Shown: in pieces, positions 29,591 through 40,603 of the stretch
Numbering within the stretch: position 1 is the stretch's first letter
How the letters are laid out: each line of letters starts with the position of its first letter
Assembly: GCA_002255925.1 (NCBI GenBank)
Contig: NKIH01000002.1
Location: forward strand, 434,001-498,000
Length of the DNA: 64,000 nt
Direction of reading: 5' to 3'
From: Burkholderiales bacterium PBB6
GTDB taxonomy: Bacteria > Pseudomonadota > Gammaproteobacteria > Burkholderiales > Burkholderiaceae_C
The notes under the pieces: generated by a model
Told to the model about the DNA's origin: nothing
Database searches by the model: none
What the model saw: only the letters and a program-made list of their open reading frames with translations
Program-made: the position numbers and the translations under genes

Positions 29591-30805
29591 TTGAGCGCTG
29601 TGAATCAAACCAACGTGCCGTCGGACCAACAGGCGGCACGAGCAGTGCTGGTCGGTGTGGATCTCGGTCCAGGTTCCTCTTTTGATCCCACCCTGGATGA
29701 GTTGTCGCTGCTGGCTGAATCGGCCGGTGATGTGACGGTTGCCAAGGTGGTCTGCAAGCGCAAGGCGCCCGACGCCGCCTTGTTTGTCGGCTCCGGCAAG
29801 GCCGATGAGATCAAGATGCTGGTGCAAGCCCATGGCGCGCACGGCGTGATCTTCGATCAGGCCCTGTCGCCAGCCCAGCAGCGCAATCTTGAGCAGCACA
29901 TCGGTGTGGCGGTGTCTGACCGCACCGCGCTCATCCTTGAAATTTTCGCTGCCCGGGCCCAGAGCCATGAGGGCAAGCTGCAGGTTGAGCTGGCTCGCCT
30001 GCAATACCTCTCTACCCGCCTCGTGCGTCGCTGGAGCCACCTGGAGCGCCAGCAGGGCGGCACCGGTGTGCGGGGCGGCCCTGGCGAAGCCCAGATCGAG
30101 TTGGACCGTCGAATGATCGGCGACCGCATCAAGGCGGTGAAGATCCGTCTCGACAAGGTCAAACGCCAGCGAGGCACCCAGCGCAAGGCGCGTGAGCGCA
30201 GCGGTACCTTCCGCGTGTCGCTGGTGGGCTATACCAATGCCGGCAAATCGACGCTGTTCAATGCGCTGGTGAAGGCCCGTGCCTACGCTGCAAACCAGTT
30301 GTTCGCCACGCTCGACACCACCACGCGTTCGCTCTACCTGGGTGAAGCGGGCAGGGCGGTGTCGCTGTCGGACACCGTGGGTTTCATCCGCGATCTGCCG
30401 CACAAGCTGGTGGAAGCCTTCCGCGCCACGCTGCAGGAAGCGGCGGATGCCGACCTGCTGCTGCATGTGGTCGATAGTGCGAGCCCGGTGCTGCTGGAGC
30501 AGCGCGCTGAAGTCGAGCGCGTGCTCGAGGAAATCGATGCCGACACCGTGCCGCAGGTGCTGGTGTTCAACAAGCTCGACATGCTCGATCCATCGCAGCG
30601 CCCGCATGCCCTGCGCGACGAGATCGAAATCGGCCCGAATCTGCGTGTCACGCGTGTCTTTGTGTCGGCTTTGACCGGCGAAGGCCTGGACGTGCTTCGG
30701 CAGGTGATTGCCGAGCATGCGGCGCGGCTGGACTTGATAAATAGTGGAGTCGTCTCCACATTACCTGATGGCAGTCCCGTTCCCTTTTCGGGCGGCCTGA
30801 CCTGA
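29591..30805 (+). CDS. hflX: Ribosome-splitting GTPase HflX
   Basis: 404 residues from TTG 29591; GTG 29600 is an alternative, and no ATG precedes the conserved ARAVLVGVDLG. N-terminal HflX ATP-binding domain with glycine loop RQQGGTGVRGGPGEAQIE-type segment near 155-175, then G domain: G1 GYTNAGKST (about 213-221), G3 DTVGF, G4 NKLDM. It splits stalled or hibernating 70S ribosomes, especially after heat stress. Confidence 0.94.
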   Translation: MSAVNQTNVPSDQQAARAVLVGVDLGPGSSFDPTLDELSLLAESAGDVTVAKVVCKRKAPDAALFVGSGKADEIKMLVQAHGAHGVIFDQALSPAQQRNLEQHIGVAVSDRTALILEIFAARAQSHEGKLQVELARLQYLSTRLVRRWSHLERQQGGTGVRGGPGEAQIELDRRMIGDRIKAVKIRLDKVKRQRGTQRKARERSGTFRVSLVGYTNAGKSTLFNALVKARAYAANQLFATLDTTTRSLYLGEAGRAVSLSDTVGFIRDLPHKLVEAFRATLQEAADADLLLHVVDSASPVLLEQRAEVERVLEEIDADTVPQVLVFNKLDMLDPSQRPHALRDEIEIGPNLRVTRVFVSALTGEGLDVLRQVIAEHAARLDLINSGVVSTLPDGSPVPFSGGLT

Positions 30806-30834
30806 ATCCTCCCTGAACACTTTCCGGTTTGACC

Positions 30835-32139
30835 ATGCCCTCTACATCCTCACGGTCTGCGCCTATCCCGGTTCGTTTGAGTGAACTGGGTGCCGCTGCA
30901 GCGGCCCTCCTGCAGGGATCCTGGGCACGCGTTCGCGGCGCCACGGTGGTTCTGAACAATGGCCGCAACGACGGCCCCCCTGACCTCGACGAACTCTGGC
31001 GCGACTTCAATCGCAAGCTGTCGGGTTTGCTGGGCGGCGGCAATGGTGGCAAGGACGGTGGCACACCGCCACGCGGCCCTGACAACTTCCAGCCCGACAT
31101 GAAGAGTGCCGGCGTGGGCGTTGGCCTGATTGCCGGCGTGGTGGCGCTGATCTGGGCCGGCAGCGGCGTGTTCATCGTGCAGGAAGGCCACCAGGCCGTC
31201 ATCACCACCTTCGGCAAGTATTCCGCCACGGTGGATGCCGGCATCCAGTGGCGCATGCCGTACCCGATCCAGCAGCACGAAACCGTGGCTGTGACGCAGT
31301 TGCGCTCGGTCGAGGTGGGTCGCAACACCATCGGCCAGGCCACCGGCCTGCGAGACTCGTCGATGCTGACCCAGGACGAGAACATCGTCGACATCCGCTT
31401 CACGGTGCAATACCGCCTGAAGGATGCGCGTGCGTTCCTCTTCGAGAACCGTGGCACCGATGACGCCGTGGTGCAGGCCAGCGAATCGGCCGTGCGCGAA
31501 ATCGTCGGCCGCAGCAAGGTGGATTCGGTGCTCTATGAGCGCCGCGACGCCATCGCCGCTGATCTGGTCAAGTCGATCCAGACGCAGCTCGACCGCCTGA
31601 AGGCTGGCGTGACGATCTCGAACGTCAATCTGCAGAACGTGCAGGTGCCCGAGCAGGTGCAGGCCTCGTTTGACGATGCCGTGAAGGCCGGCGCCGACCG
31701 CGACCGTTTCAAGAACGAAGGTCAGGCCTACGCCAGCGACGTGATTCCGAAGGCCCAGGGCACGGCTTCACGCCTGCGCGAAGAGGCTGAAGGTCACAAG
31801 TCGCGCGTGGTGTCGGTGGCTGAAGGTGATGCCCAGCGCTTCACTTCCGTCTACAACGAGTACCAGAAGGCTCCGGGCGTGACCCGCGACCGCCTCTACA
31901 TCGACACGATGCGTGAGGTGTATTCGAACGTCAGCAAGGTGATGGTGGACAGCCGCAGCGGCTCGAACCTGTTGTACCTGCCGCTCGACAAGCTGATGCA
32001 GCAAACCGGCGCCAACTCTGGCGTGGCCATGCCGGCGACGGCAGCGCCCACGCCAGCCGCCCCCGCAGCCGCCGAGCCCGCAGCCGCCGACCCTCGCTCA
32101 CGCGACGGTGCGCGCAGCCGCGATCGCGAGAGCCGTTGA
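30835..32139 (+). CDS. hflK: FtsH protease modulator HflK (SPFH family)
   Basis: 434 residues from ATG 30835; a TTG at 30829 is possible. A glycine-rich cytosolic N-terminus (LGGGNGGKDGGTPPRG), one transmembrane helix about 90-110 (GVGLIAGVVALIWAGSGVFI), SPFH/band 7 domain (about 115-290), coiled-coil with RLREEAEGHKSRV, and an Ala/Pro-rich tail. With HflC it forms the membrane cage around FtsH hexamers and modulates degradation. Confidence 0.95.
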   Translation: MPSTSSRSAPIPVRLSELGAAAAALLQGSWARVRGATVVLNNGRNDGPPDLDELWRDFNRKLSGLLGGGNGGKDGGTPPRGPDNFQPDMKSAGVGVGLIAGVVALIWAGSGVFIVQEGHQAVITTFGKYSATVDAGIQWRMPYPIQQHETVAVTQLRSVEVGRNTIGQATGLRDSSMLTQDENIVDIRFTVQYRLKDARAFLFENRGTDDAVVQASESAVREIVGRSKVDSVLYERRDAIAADLVKSIQTQLDRLKAGVTISNVNLQNVQVPEQVQASFDDAVKAGADRDRFKNEGQAYASDVIPKAQGTASRLREEAEGHKSRVVSVAEGDAQRFTSVYNEYQKAPGVTRDRLYIDTMREVYSNVSKVMVDSRSGSNLLYLPLDKLMQQTGANSGVAMPATAAPTPAAPAAAEPAAADPRSRDGARSRDRESR

Positions 32140-32161
32140 ACAGCCGCCAGGAGTTTTCATC

Positions 32162-33055
32162 ATGAATCGAATTGCATTGGTGCTGGGCGGCGTGATTGCG
32201 GCCCTGCTGGTGGCCGCGTCCACCTTGTTCGTGGTTGACCAGCGCCAGGTGGCAGTGGTCTACGCCCTGGGCGAAATCAAGGAAGTCATCACCGAGCCGG
32301 GCCTGAAGTTCAAGCTGCCCCCGCCGTTCCAGAACGTCGTGTTCCTGGACCGCCGCATCCAGACGATGGACAGCCCGGAGACCCGTCCGGTCTTCACCGC
32401 CGAGAAGAAGAGTCTGGTGATCGACTGGCTGGTGAAGTGGCGCATCACGGAGCCGCGCCAGTTCATCCGCAACAACGGGACCGACATGCGCAACCTCGAG
32501 AACCGCCTGAGCCCCGTGGTGCAGGCTGCGTTCAACGAGGAAATCACCAAGCGCACGGTGGGCGGCGTGCTGTCGGCCGAGCGCGAGAAGGTGATGCATG
32601 ACGTGCAGGTGCGCCTGGCTGAAGAAGCCAAGTCGTTCGGCATCGAAATCATCGACGTGCGCATCAAGCGTGTCGACTTCGTCGCTAGCATCACCGATGC
32701 CGTGTACCGCCGCATGAAGTCCGAGCGTGAGCAGGTGGCCAACGAGCTGCGCTCCACCGGTCAGGCCGAGGGCGAAAAGATCCGCGCCGATGCTGACCGC
32801 CAGCGCGAAGTCATCATGGCCGAGGCCTACCGCGACGCCCAGAAGGTCAAGGGCGAGGGCGATGCCAAGGCGTCTGCGCTGTACGCCGAAGCGTTCGGCC
32901 GTGACCCGCAGTTCGCGCAGTTCTACCGCAGCCTGGAAGCCTATCGCACGAGCTTCAGCAAGAAGAGCGACGTGATGGTGGTGGACCCGAGCTCCGACTT
33001 CTTCAGGGCCATGCGTGGTGGCAGCTCGGCGGGCTCCCCCGCCGGCAAGAAGTAA
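32162..33055 (+). CDS. hflC: FtsH protease modulator HflC (SPFH family)
   Basis: 297 residues from ATG 32162, preceded by CAGGAG. N-terminal membrane anchor (IALVLGGVIAALLVAASTLFVV), band 7 domain about 25-210, and coiled coil with GQAEGEKIRADADRQREVIM typical of HflC. It partners HflK. The small DUF2065 gene often found after hflC is absent; a non-coding 93 bases leads to hisZ. Confidence 0.95.
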   Translation: MNRIALVLGGVIAALLVAASTLFVVDQRQVAVVYALGEIKEVITEPGLKFKLPPPFQNVVFLDRRIQTMDSPETRPVFTAEKKSLVIDWLVKWRITEPRQFIRNNGTDMRNLENRLSPVVQAAFNEEITKRTVGGVLSAEREKVMHDVQVRLAEEAKSFGIEIIDVRIKRVDFVASITDAVYRRMKSEREQVANELRSTGQAEGEKIRADADRQREVIMAEAYRDAQKVKGEGDAKASALYAEAFGRDPQFAQFYRSLEAYRTSFSKKSDVMVVDPSSDFFRAMRGGSSAGSPAGKK

Positions 33056-33148
33056 GTCTTGATGCGGCGCCACATGCGCCGCACTGTCTCTGTGAGCCAG
33101 CAGGCGACATGGCCTGTACAATGCCCGTTTTAACCGCGGTTCATTTTC
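33056..33148 (+). promoter_or_regulatory. hflC-hisZ gap: hairpin and hisZ promoter
   Basis: TGCGGCG with CGCCGCA (about 33063-33083) forms a hairpin without a T-run. A TACAAT -10 at 33117-33122 would start transcription around 33129, leaving a roughly 20-base leader before the hisZ ATG. Confidence 0.55.
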
Positions 33149-35703
<2,555 letters not shown>

Positions 35704-35747
35704 GCGCCGCGTTTTGCATTCACTGAATTGGGTAGTTGGGAGTAAGC

Positions 35748-36269
35748 ATGCTGACCGATGATGGCAAGCACCTGTATGTGTCCTGGGACGAGTACCACCT
35801 GCTGACCGAGCGTCTGGCCCTGAAGGTGCACGCCTCGGGTTGGGAGTTTGATCAGATCCTGTGCCTGGCGCGTGGTGGCATGCGCCCCGGCGACGTGCTG
35901 TCGCGCGTGTTCGACAAGCCCCTGGGCATCATGTCGACCAGCTCCTACCGTGCGGAAGCCGGCACCATCCAGGGCCGTCTCGACATGGCCAAGTACATCA
36001 CCCTGCCCAAGGGTGAGCTGGCTGGCCGCGTGCTGCTGGTCGATGACCTGGCCGACTCGGGCGTGACCCTGAAGGCCGTGGTGGAGCGTCTGCGCGGCCT
36101 GCCTTCCATCACCGAACTGCGCTCGGCGGTGATCTGGACCAAGTCGGTGTCGACCTACACCCCGGACTATTACGTGGAAATGCTGGCCACCAGCCCGTGG
36201 ATCCACCAGCCGTTCGAAGACTACGACAACCTGCGCCCGGATGGACTGGCGAAGAAATTGTCGGTCTGA
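35748..36269 (+). CDS. Purine-type phosphoribosyltransferase
   Basis: 173 residues from ATG 35748, preceded by TGGGAG. PRTase type I fold with PRPP loop VLLVDDLADSGVTL (about 96-109) and N-terminal LYVSWDEYHLLTERLALKV resembling Gpt/COG2236 enzymes. Substrate (xanthine, guanine or hypoxanthine) is not decided by sequence, but its place after purA supports purine salvage. A strong terminator follows. Confidence 0.87.
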   Translation: MLTDDGKHLYVSWDEYHLLTERLALKVHASGWEFDQILCLARGGMRPGDVLSRVFDKPLGIMSTSSYRAEAGTIQGRLDMAKYITLPKGELAGRVLLVDDLADSGVTLKAVVERLRGLPSITELRSAVIWTKSVSTYTPDYYVEMLATSPWIHQPFEDYDNLRPDGLAKKLSV

Positions 36270-36307
36270 TGCCGAGTTTGCCGAGCCGTCTGGCTCAGGC
36301 TGCAGGA

Positions 36308-36332
36308 AGCCCGCCGAGTGCGGGCTTTTTTT
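36308..36332 (+). terminator. Rho-independent terminator after purA operon
   Basis: Stem AGCCCGC (36308-36314) with GCGGGCT (36320-36326), loop CGAGT, followed by a seven-T run. The next 100 bases up to 36435 show no feature I can support. Confidence 0.88.
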
Positions 36333-36435
36333 CGTCTGCGCGGGCCGCTTGCTCGGTGGCGGCAGCACGCCAGCGGCATGGATTCGCGACAGTTTGGCGA
36401 CGGTCTTGGTCGATGGAGGAGATTCGTCGCACCAA

Positions 36436-36467
36436 AACAAAAAGGCCAGCATTTTCATGCTGGCCTT
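36436..36467 (-). terminator. Terminator for tRNA-Leu (minus strand)
   Basis: A 10-bp perfect stem AAGGCCAGCA (36442-36451) with TGCTGGCCTT (36458-36467). Read on the minus strand it is followed by TTTTTGTTTTGG, placing it 30 bases after the tRNA 3' end. Confidence 0.85.
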
Positions 36468-36496
36468 GCTCGAAACATCTATCTTTTGGTTATTCT

Positions 36497-36581
<85 letters not shown>

Positions 36582-36701
36582 TTAATCGCTGCCACAAACT
36601 AACTGCTTCGTATCGAAGTCTTTTTGTGTTGCAGCGAAAGATAGGACTATATCATCAAAACCAAGAAGATTGCAAGCGCCCCCGTGTTGGGTGGTGCGCT
36701 C
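36582..36701. promoter_or_regulatory. Divergent tRNA-Leu/rnr upstream region
   Basis: An AT-rich 120 bases. TATAGT on the minus strand (about 36642-36647) could serve tRNA-Leu but would leave a long leader; ACTATA/TATCAT on the plus strand near 36646-36653 could serve rnr. No clear -35. GTG 36684 is an alternative rnr start. Confidence 0.4.
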
Positions 36702-38963
36702 ATGAGTGAAATTGATGGCACGGTGTTCGGCCATCGCGACGGGCACGGGTTTGTGCACCGTGACGACGGTGAAGCCTCCGTCTACCTGGCCCCCCAGGAA
36801 ATGCGCACCGTGCTGCATCGCGATCGCGTGCGTGTGCGCATCGTCCGCGCCGACCGCAAGGGCCGGCCCGAGGGCAGGGTGGTTGAGATCCTGGAGCGCC
36901 GCAAGACGCCCATCATCGGCCGCTTGTTGCAGGAAGGCGGCATCTGGCTGGTGGCGCCCGAAGACCGGCGCTTCGGCCAGGACATCCTGATTCCGAAAAA
37001 CGCGGTGGCCAATGCCCAGGCGGGGCAGGTCGTGGCTGTGGAGTTGACCGAGCCGCCGTCGATGTATTCGCAGCCGGTCGGGCGTGTCGCCGAGGTGCTG
37101 GGCGAGATCGACGATCCGGGCATGGAAATCGAGATCGCGGTGCGCAAGTACGAAGTGCCGCACCGGTTTTCACCCGAGACGCTGGCCCAGGCCGCCAGCC
37201 TGCCGGACAAGCTGCGCGCCGCTGATCTGAAGCAGCGCATCGATTTGACCGACGTGCCGCTGGTGACCATCGACGGTGAAGACGCCCGAGATTTCGATGA
37301 CGCGGTGTATTGCGAACCGTGGTCGAGCGGCCGTGGCAAGAACGCGCAAACCGGTTGGCGCCTGTTGGTGGCGATCGCTGACGTCAGCCACTACGTGAAG
37401 CCGGGTGAGGCGCTCGACAAGGACGCGTTCGAGCGTGCGACCTCGGTGTATTTCCCTCGCCGCGTCATTCCGATGCTGCCCGAGAAGCTGTCCAACGGCC
37501 TGTGCTCGTTGAACCCGGACGTGCCGCGCCTGTCGATGGTCTGCGACATGCTGATTGACAGCGACGGGCAGACGACGGCCTACCAGTTTTACCCGGCCGT
37601 CATCAATTCACACGCGCGTCTGACCTACACGGAGGTGGCCGCGGCGCTGTCCAACAGCCGGGGGCCCGAGGCGGCCCGGCGCAGTGCCTTGATGCCGCAC
37701 CTGCTGCACCTGCACGAGGTGTTCCGGGCGCTGTTGAAGGCCCGTGCCCGGCGCGGTGCCATCGACTTTGAAACCACCGAGACGCAGATTGTTTGTGACG
37801 ATAACGGCCGGATCGAGAAGATCGTGCCGCGCACCCGCAACGATGCGCACCGCCTCATCGAAGAGGCGATGCTGGCGGCCAACGTCTGTGCCGCCGACTT
37901 CATCGCCGGAGCCGAGCATGCCTCGCTCTTCCGCGTGCATGAAGGCCCGACGCCTGAGAAGCGGCTGACGCTGCAGAACTACCTGAAGGCGATGGGCCTG
38001 GGGCTGTCGGTGAGCGACGACCCGAAACCCGCCGAATTCCAGGCCATTGCCGCGGCCACGAAAGATCGGCCCGACGCGCAGCAGATCCACACCATGCTGC
38101 TGCGCTCGATGCAGCAAGCCATCTACACGCCGGCGAACAGCGGGCACTTTGGCTTGTCGTACGCCGCTTACACGCACTTCACCAGCCCGATCCGGCGCTA
38201 TCCGGACCTGCTGGTCCACCGCGTGATCAAGGCGATCCTGCAGGCGCGGCACTACAAGTTGTCGACGGGAGAGCTGGCAGCGCCCAAGCCGCGCAAGGGC
38301 AACAGCGGCAAGCCCGTCAAGGCGACCGTTACCGAGATGGAGCGCTGGGAGTTGGCCGGCGCGCATTGCAGCGCGAATGAGCGACGTGCCGATGAGGCCT
38401 CACGCGATGTGGAAGCCTGGCTGAAGTGCCGCTACATGCGTGAGCATCTGGGTGAAGAGTTCGCGGGCACGGTCAGTGCCGTTGCGGGCTTCGGCCTGTT
38501 CGTGACGCTGGACGCCCTGTATGTGGACGGCCTGGTGCACATCACCGAACTTGGCGGCGAGTACTACCGGTTCGATGAGCTGCGTCAGGAACTGCGTGGT
38601 GAGCGCACCGGCGTGCGTTATGTGGTGGGCTCACGCGTGCGGGTGCAGGTGAGCCGGGTTGACCTGGACGGCCGGAAGATCGATTTCCGGCTGGTGCATG
38701 AGGGCGCCGAGACAGACCGCCCCGGCGCGCCAGCCAAGGGCAAGCCGGGCGCCCGTGGGGCTGAACGTGCGCCCCGCGTCGCCAGCTCCGCCACGGAGCA
38801 ACTGGCCGATGTCGAGGCGCATGACCGCGCGGTCAAGCGGGCAGCCAAGGCGGCTCGATCGGCGCGCAGTTCGGGTGCCGCGCCGCGGGGTTCATCATCG
38901 TCCACCGGCGCTGGCAAGGCGGCCAAGGCGAGCAAGACGGCGAAGTCGCGCACCCGGCGCTGA
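36702..38963 (+). CDS. rnr: Ribonuclease R (RNB family 3'-5' exoribonuclease)
   Basis: 753 residues from ATG 36702. Cold-shock/OB domains about 5-150 (GTVFGHRDGHGFVHRDDGEASVYL), RNB catalytic domain about 180-520 with DGEDARDFDDAV (about 191-202) holding the catalytic aspartates, S1 domain about 585-670 (FAGTVSAVAGFGLFVTLDALYVDGLVHI), and a basic Lys/Arg/Ser/Ala tail of about 80 residues. It degrades structured RNA and works with tmRNA. The winged-helix domain at the N-terminus of E. coli RNase R is missing; the tRNA gene upstream leaves no room for it. Confidence 0.94.
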   Translation: MSEIDGTVFGHRDGHGFVHRDDGEASVYLAPQEMRTVLHRDRVRVRIVRADRKGRPEGRVVEILERRKTPIIGRLLQEGGIWLVAPEDRRFGQDILIPKNAVANAQAGQVVAVELTEPPSMYSQPVGRVAEVLGEIDDPGMEIEIAVRKYEVPHRFSPETLAQAASLPDKLRAADLKQRIDLTDVPLVTIDGEDARDFDDAVYCEPWSSGRGKNAQTGWRLLVAIADVSHYVKPGEALDKDAFERATSVYFPRRVIPMLPEKLSNGLCSLNPDVPRLSMVCDMLIDSDGQTTAYQFYPAVINSHARLTYTEVAAALSNSRGPEAARRSALMPHLLHLHEVFRALLKARARRGAIDFETTETQIVCDDNGRIEKIVPRTRNDAHRLIEEAMLAANVCAADFIAGAEHASLFRVHEGPTPEKRLTLQNYLKAMGLGLSVSDDPKPAEFQAIAAATKDRPDAQQIHTMLLRSMQQAIYTPANSGHFGLSYAAYTHFTSPIRRYPDLLVHRVIKAILQARHYKLSTGELAAPKPRKGNSGKPVKATVTEMERWELAGAHCSANERRADEASRDVEAWLKCRYMREHLGEEFAGTVSAVAGFGLFVTLDALYVDGLVHITELGGEYYRFDELRQELRGERTGVRYVVGSRVRVQVSRVDLDGRKIDFRLVHEGAETDRPGAPAKGKPGARGAERAPRVASSATEQLADVEAHDRAVKRAAKAARSARSSGAAPRGSSSSTGAGKAAKASKTAKSRTRR

Positions 38964-38979
38964 CTGTGAGATCAAGCGC

Positions 38980-40593
38980 TCAACGCGTGCGCTGCCGTGT
39001 GAGGTGGGCGGCGCGTTGCAACGCCTGAATCAGTTCGTGTGCTGGCAGCGGCAGTCCCGGGTCGCCCGGCGCCACCTCAGCCGCACGACCATGCAGCCAG
39101 ACAGCACTCAGGGCAGCCTGACGCGCCGTTTGATGTGCTGAAGCCGCGGAAGGTGCGGGCTGGCTCGACCACAGGCCGCCGAGCCAGCCCGCCAGCACAT
39201 CGCCGCTGCCCGGCGTCGCCAATCGGGCGTTGCCGGTGGAGTTGATGGCGGGGACGTTGTCAGGGCTGGCGATGATGGTGCCGGACCCTTTCAACACCAC
39301 CACGGCCTGTGTCTTGTGCGCCAGGGTTTGCGCCGCCAAGATGCGGTCAGCCTGAACCTCGGCGGTGCTGCAACCCAGCAGGCGCGCAGCTTCCAGCGGG
39401 TGCGGTGTCAGCACCGTGCTCAAGGCCTGATCGCGGCGGGCAGCCAGGGCCCGCATCAGCGTCGGGTCGGCCGCCACGGCGTTCAAGCCGTCGGCGTCCA
39501 GCACCAACCGGGCTGCCCGCGCGATGGCGGCAGGCAACTCGGCGGCAACGGCCTCGCCGCCGCCGCAGCCGCATACCAAGGTGATGCGTTCCAGAACGCC
39601 TGGTGCACACCAGGCGTGGGCGTCGCGCTGCATCAGTTCGGGCCAGCAGGGGTCTGCCGGCGCTTGGCCATCGGCCCCGAGTTCGCTGACGTAGACACGG
39701 CCGGCGCCGGCGGCCAGCGCCGCACGGCTGGCCAGATGGGCTGCGCCGCCCATGCCGCGGGCACCGCCCAGCACCCAGAGGTCACCAAAGCTGCCTTTGT
39801 GTTGTTGGTGTTGTCGCATGGGCAGGCCGCGCCTGGCGTCGTCTGCACTCGACAAGGTGGCGAAAGGGGGCGTCGTGCTGGGGCCGCAAGCCAGGTCGGC
39901 CAGCCAGATGTGGCCGGCCAGATCACGTCCGTCGCCGGTGAACAAGCCGGGGCGGGCTGTCAGCAGCGCCAGGGTGTGTGTGGCCTCCACCACGCTGTGG
40001 CCCAGGGGCTGGCCGGTGTCGCCCTGCAGGCCGGTCGGCTGGTCCACGGCAAGCACGGGCACGCCTGCACGCTGAAAGTCGTTCAACCGGGCCACGCAGG
40101 CCGCCATCTCGCCGTCGGGTGCGCGGTGTTGGCCCAGCCCGAGCAGGGCATCGATCGCCAGGTCTGCTTGCTCCACATCCGCCAGCTCGGTAGCGCCACC
40201 CCCGCCGTGTTCCCACAGCTGCCAGGCCCGCAGGGCGTCTGGTGGGCGGTTGGTGCCGGCGCCGCAGGTGGTGATTTGCACGTGCCAGCCGGCTTGCCTC
40301 AGGGCTGCCGCCGCCACCAGTCCGTCGCCACCGTTGTTTCCGGGGCCGACGGCGATCCAGGCGCGTCTTCCGTGTGGTGCCAGGGCTTGGCCAAGGCGCG
40401 CCACCGCCAGGCCGGCGCGCTGCATCAAGGCAAAGGGCGGCGAGGCTGCCAGCGCCAGGCCCTCCACGACCCTGGCTGACGCGTTGCTGTACAGCGCCGC
40501 CCCACTGGAGCCGTACAGCCGCGTGATGCGGCCGATCGAAGCAGCGGCGTCCGGCACGGTGGCGCCGCTCTGGGCGCAGGGAAGGGGGCTCAT
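38980..40593 (-). CDS. nnr: Bifunctional NAD(P)H-hydrate epimerase / ADP-dependent dehydratase
   Basis: 537 residues, a fusion of YjeF_N epimerase (about 30-240; GPGNNGGDGLVAAAALRQAGW) and ribokinase-like dehydratase (about 255-530; TPGSGDVLAGWLGGL near 480). It repairs hydrated NADH and NADPH (NADHX/NADPHX). E. coli has the same fusion. It is convergent with rnr (16 bases) and is third in a minus-strand unit after the amidase and D-amino-acid dehydrogenase genes, 10 bases from the latter. The epimerase half is rich in Ala/Gln and Trp but has its key motifs. Confidence 0.92.
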   Translation of the reverse strand: MSPLPCAQSGATVPDAAASIGRITRLYGSSGAALYSNASARVVEGLALAASPPFALMQRAGLAVARLGQALAPHGRRAWIAVGPGNNGGDGLVAAAALRQAGWHVQITTCGAGTNRPPDALRAWQLWEHGGGGATELADVEQADLAIDALLGLGQHRAPDGEMAACVARLNDFQRAGVPVLAVDQPTGLQGDTGQPLGHSVVEATHTLALLTARPGLFTGDGRDLAGHIWLADLACGPSTTPPFATLSSADDARRGLPMRQHQQHKGSFGDLWVLGGARGMGGAAHLASRAALAAGAGRVYVSELGADGQAPADPCWPELMQRDAHAWCAPGVLERITLVCGCGGGEAVAAELPAAIARAARLVLDADGLNAVAADPTLMRALAARRDQALSTVLTPHPLEAARLLGCSTAEVQADRILAAQTLAHKTQAVVVLKGSGTIIASPDNVPAINSTGNARLATPGSGDVLAGWLGGLWSSQPAPSAASAHQTARQAALSAVWLHGRAAEVAPGDPGLPLPAHELIQALQRAAHLTRQRTR

Positions 40594-40603
40594 GCCCCTG
40601 AGC

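Noticed and set aside
32108-32161. Longer HflC starting upstream inside hflK
   Set aside because: The extra 18 residues are not conserved, overlap the hflK tail, and a good CAGGAG ribosome-binding site precedes ATG 32162.
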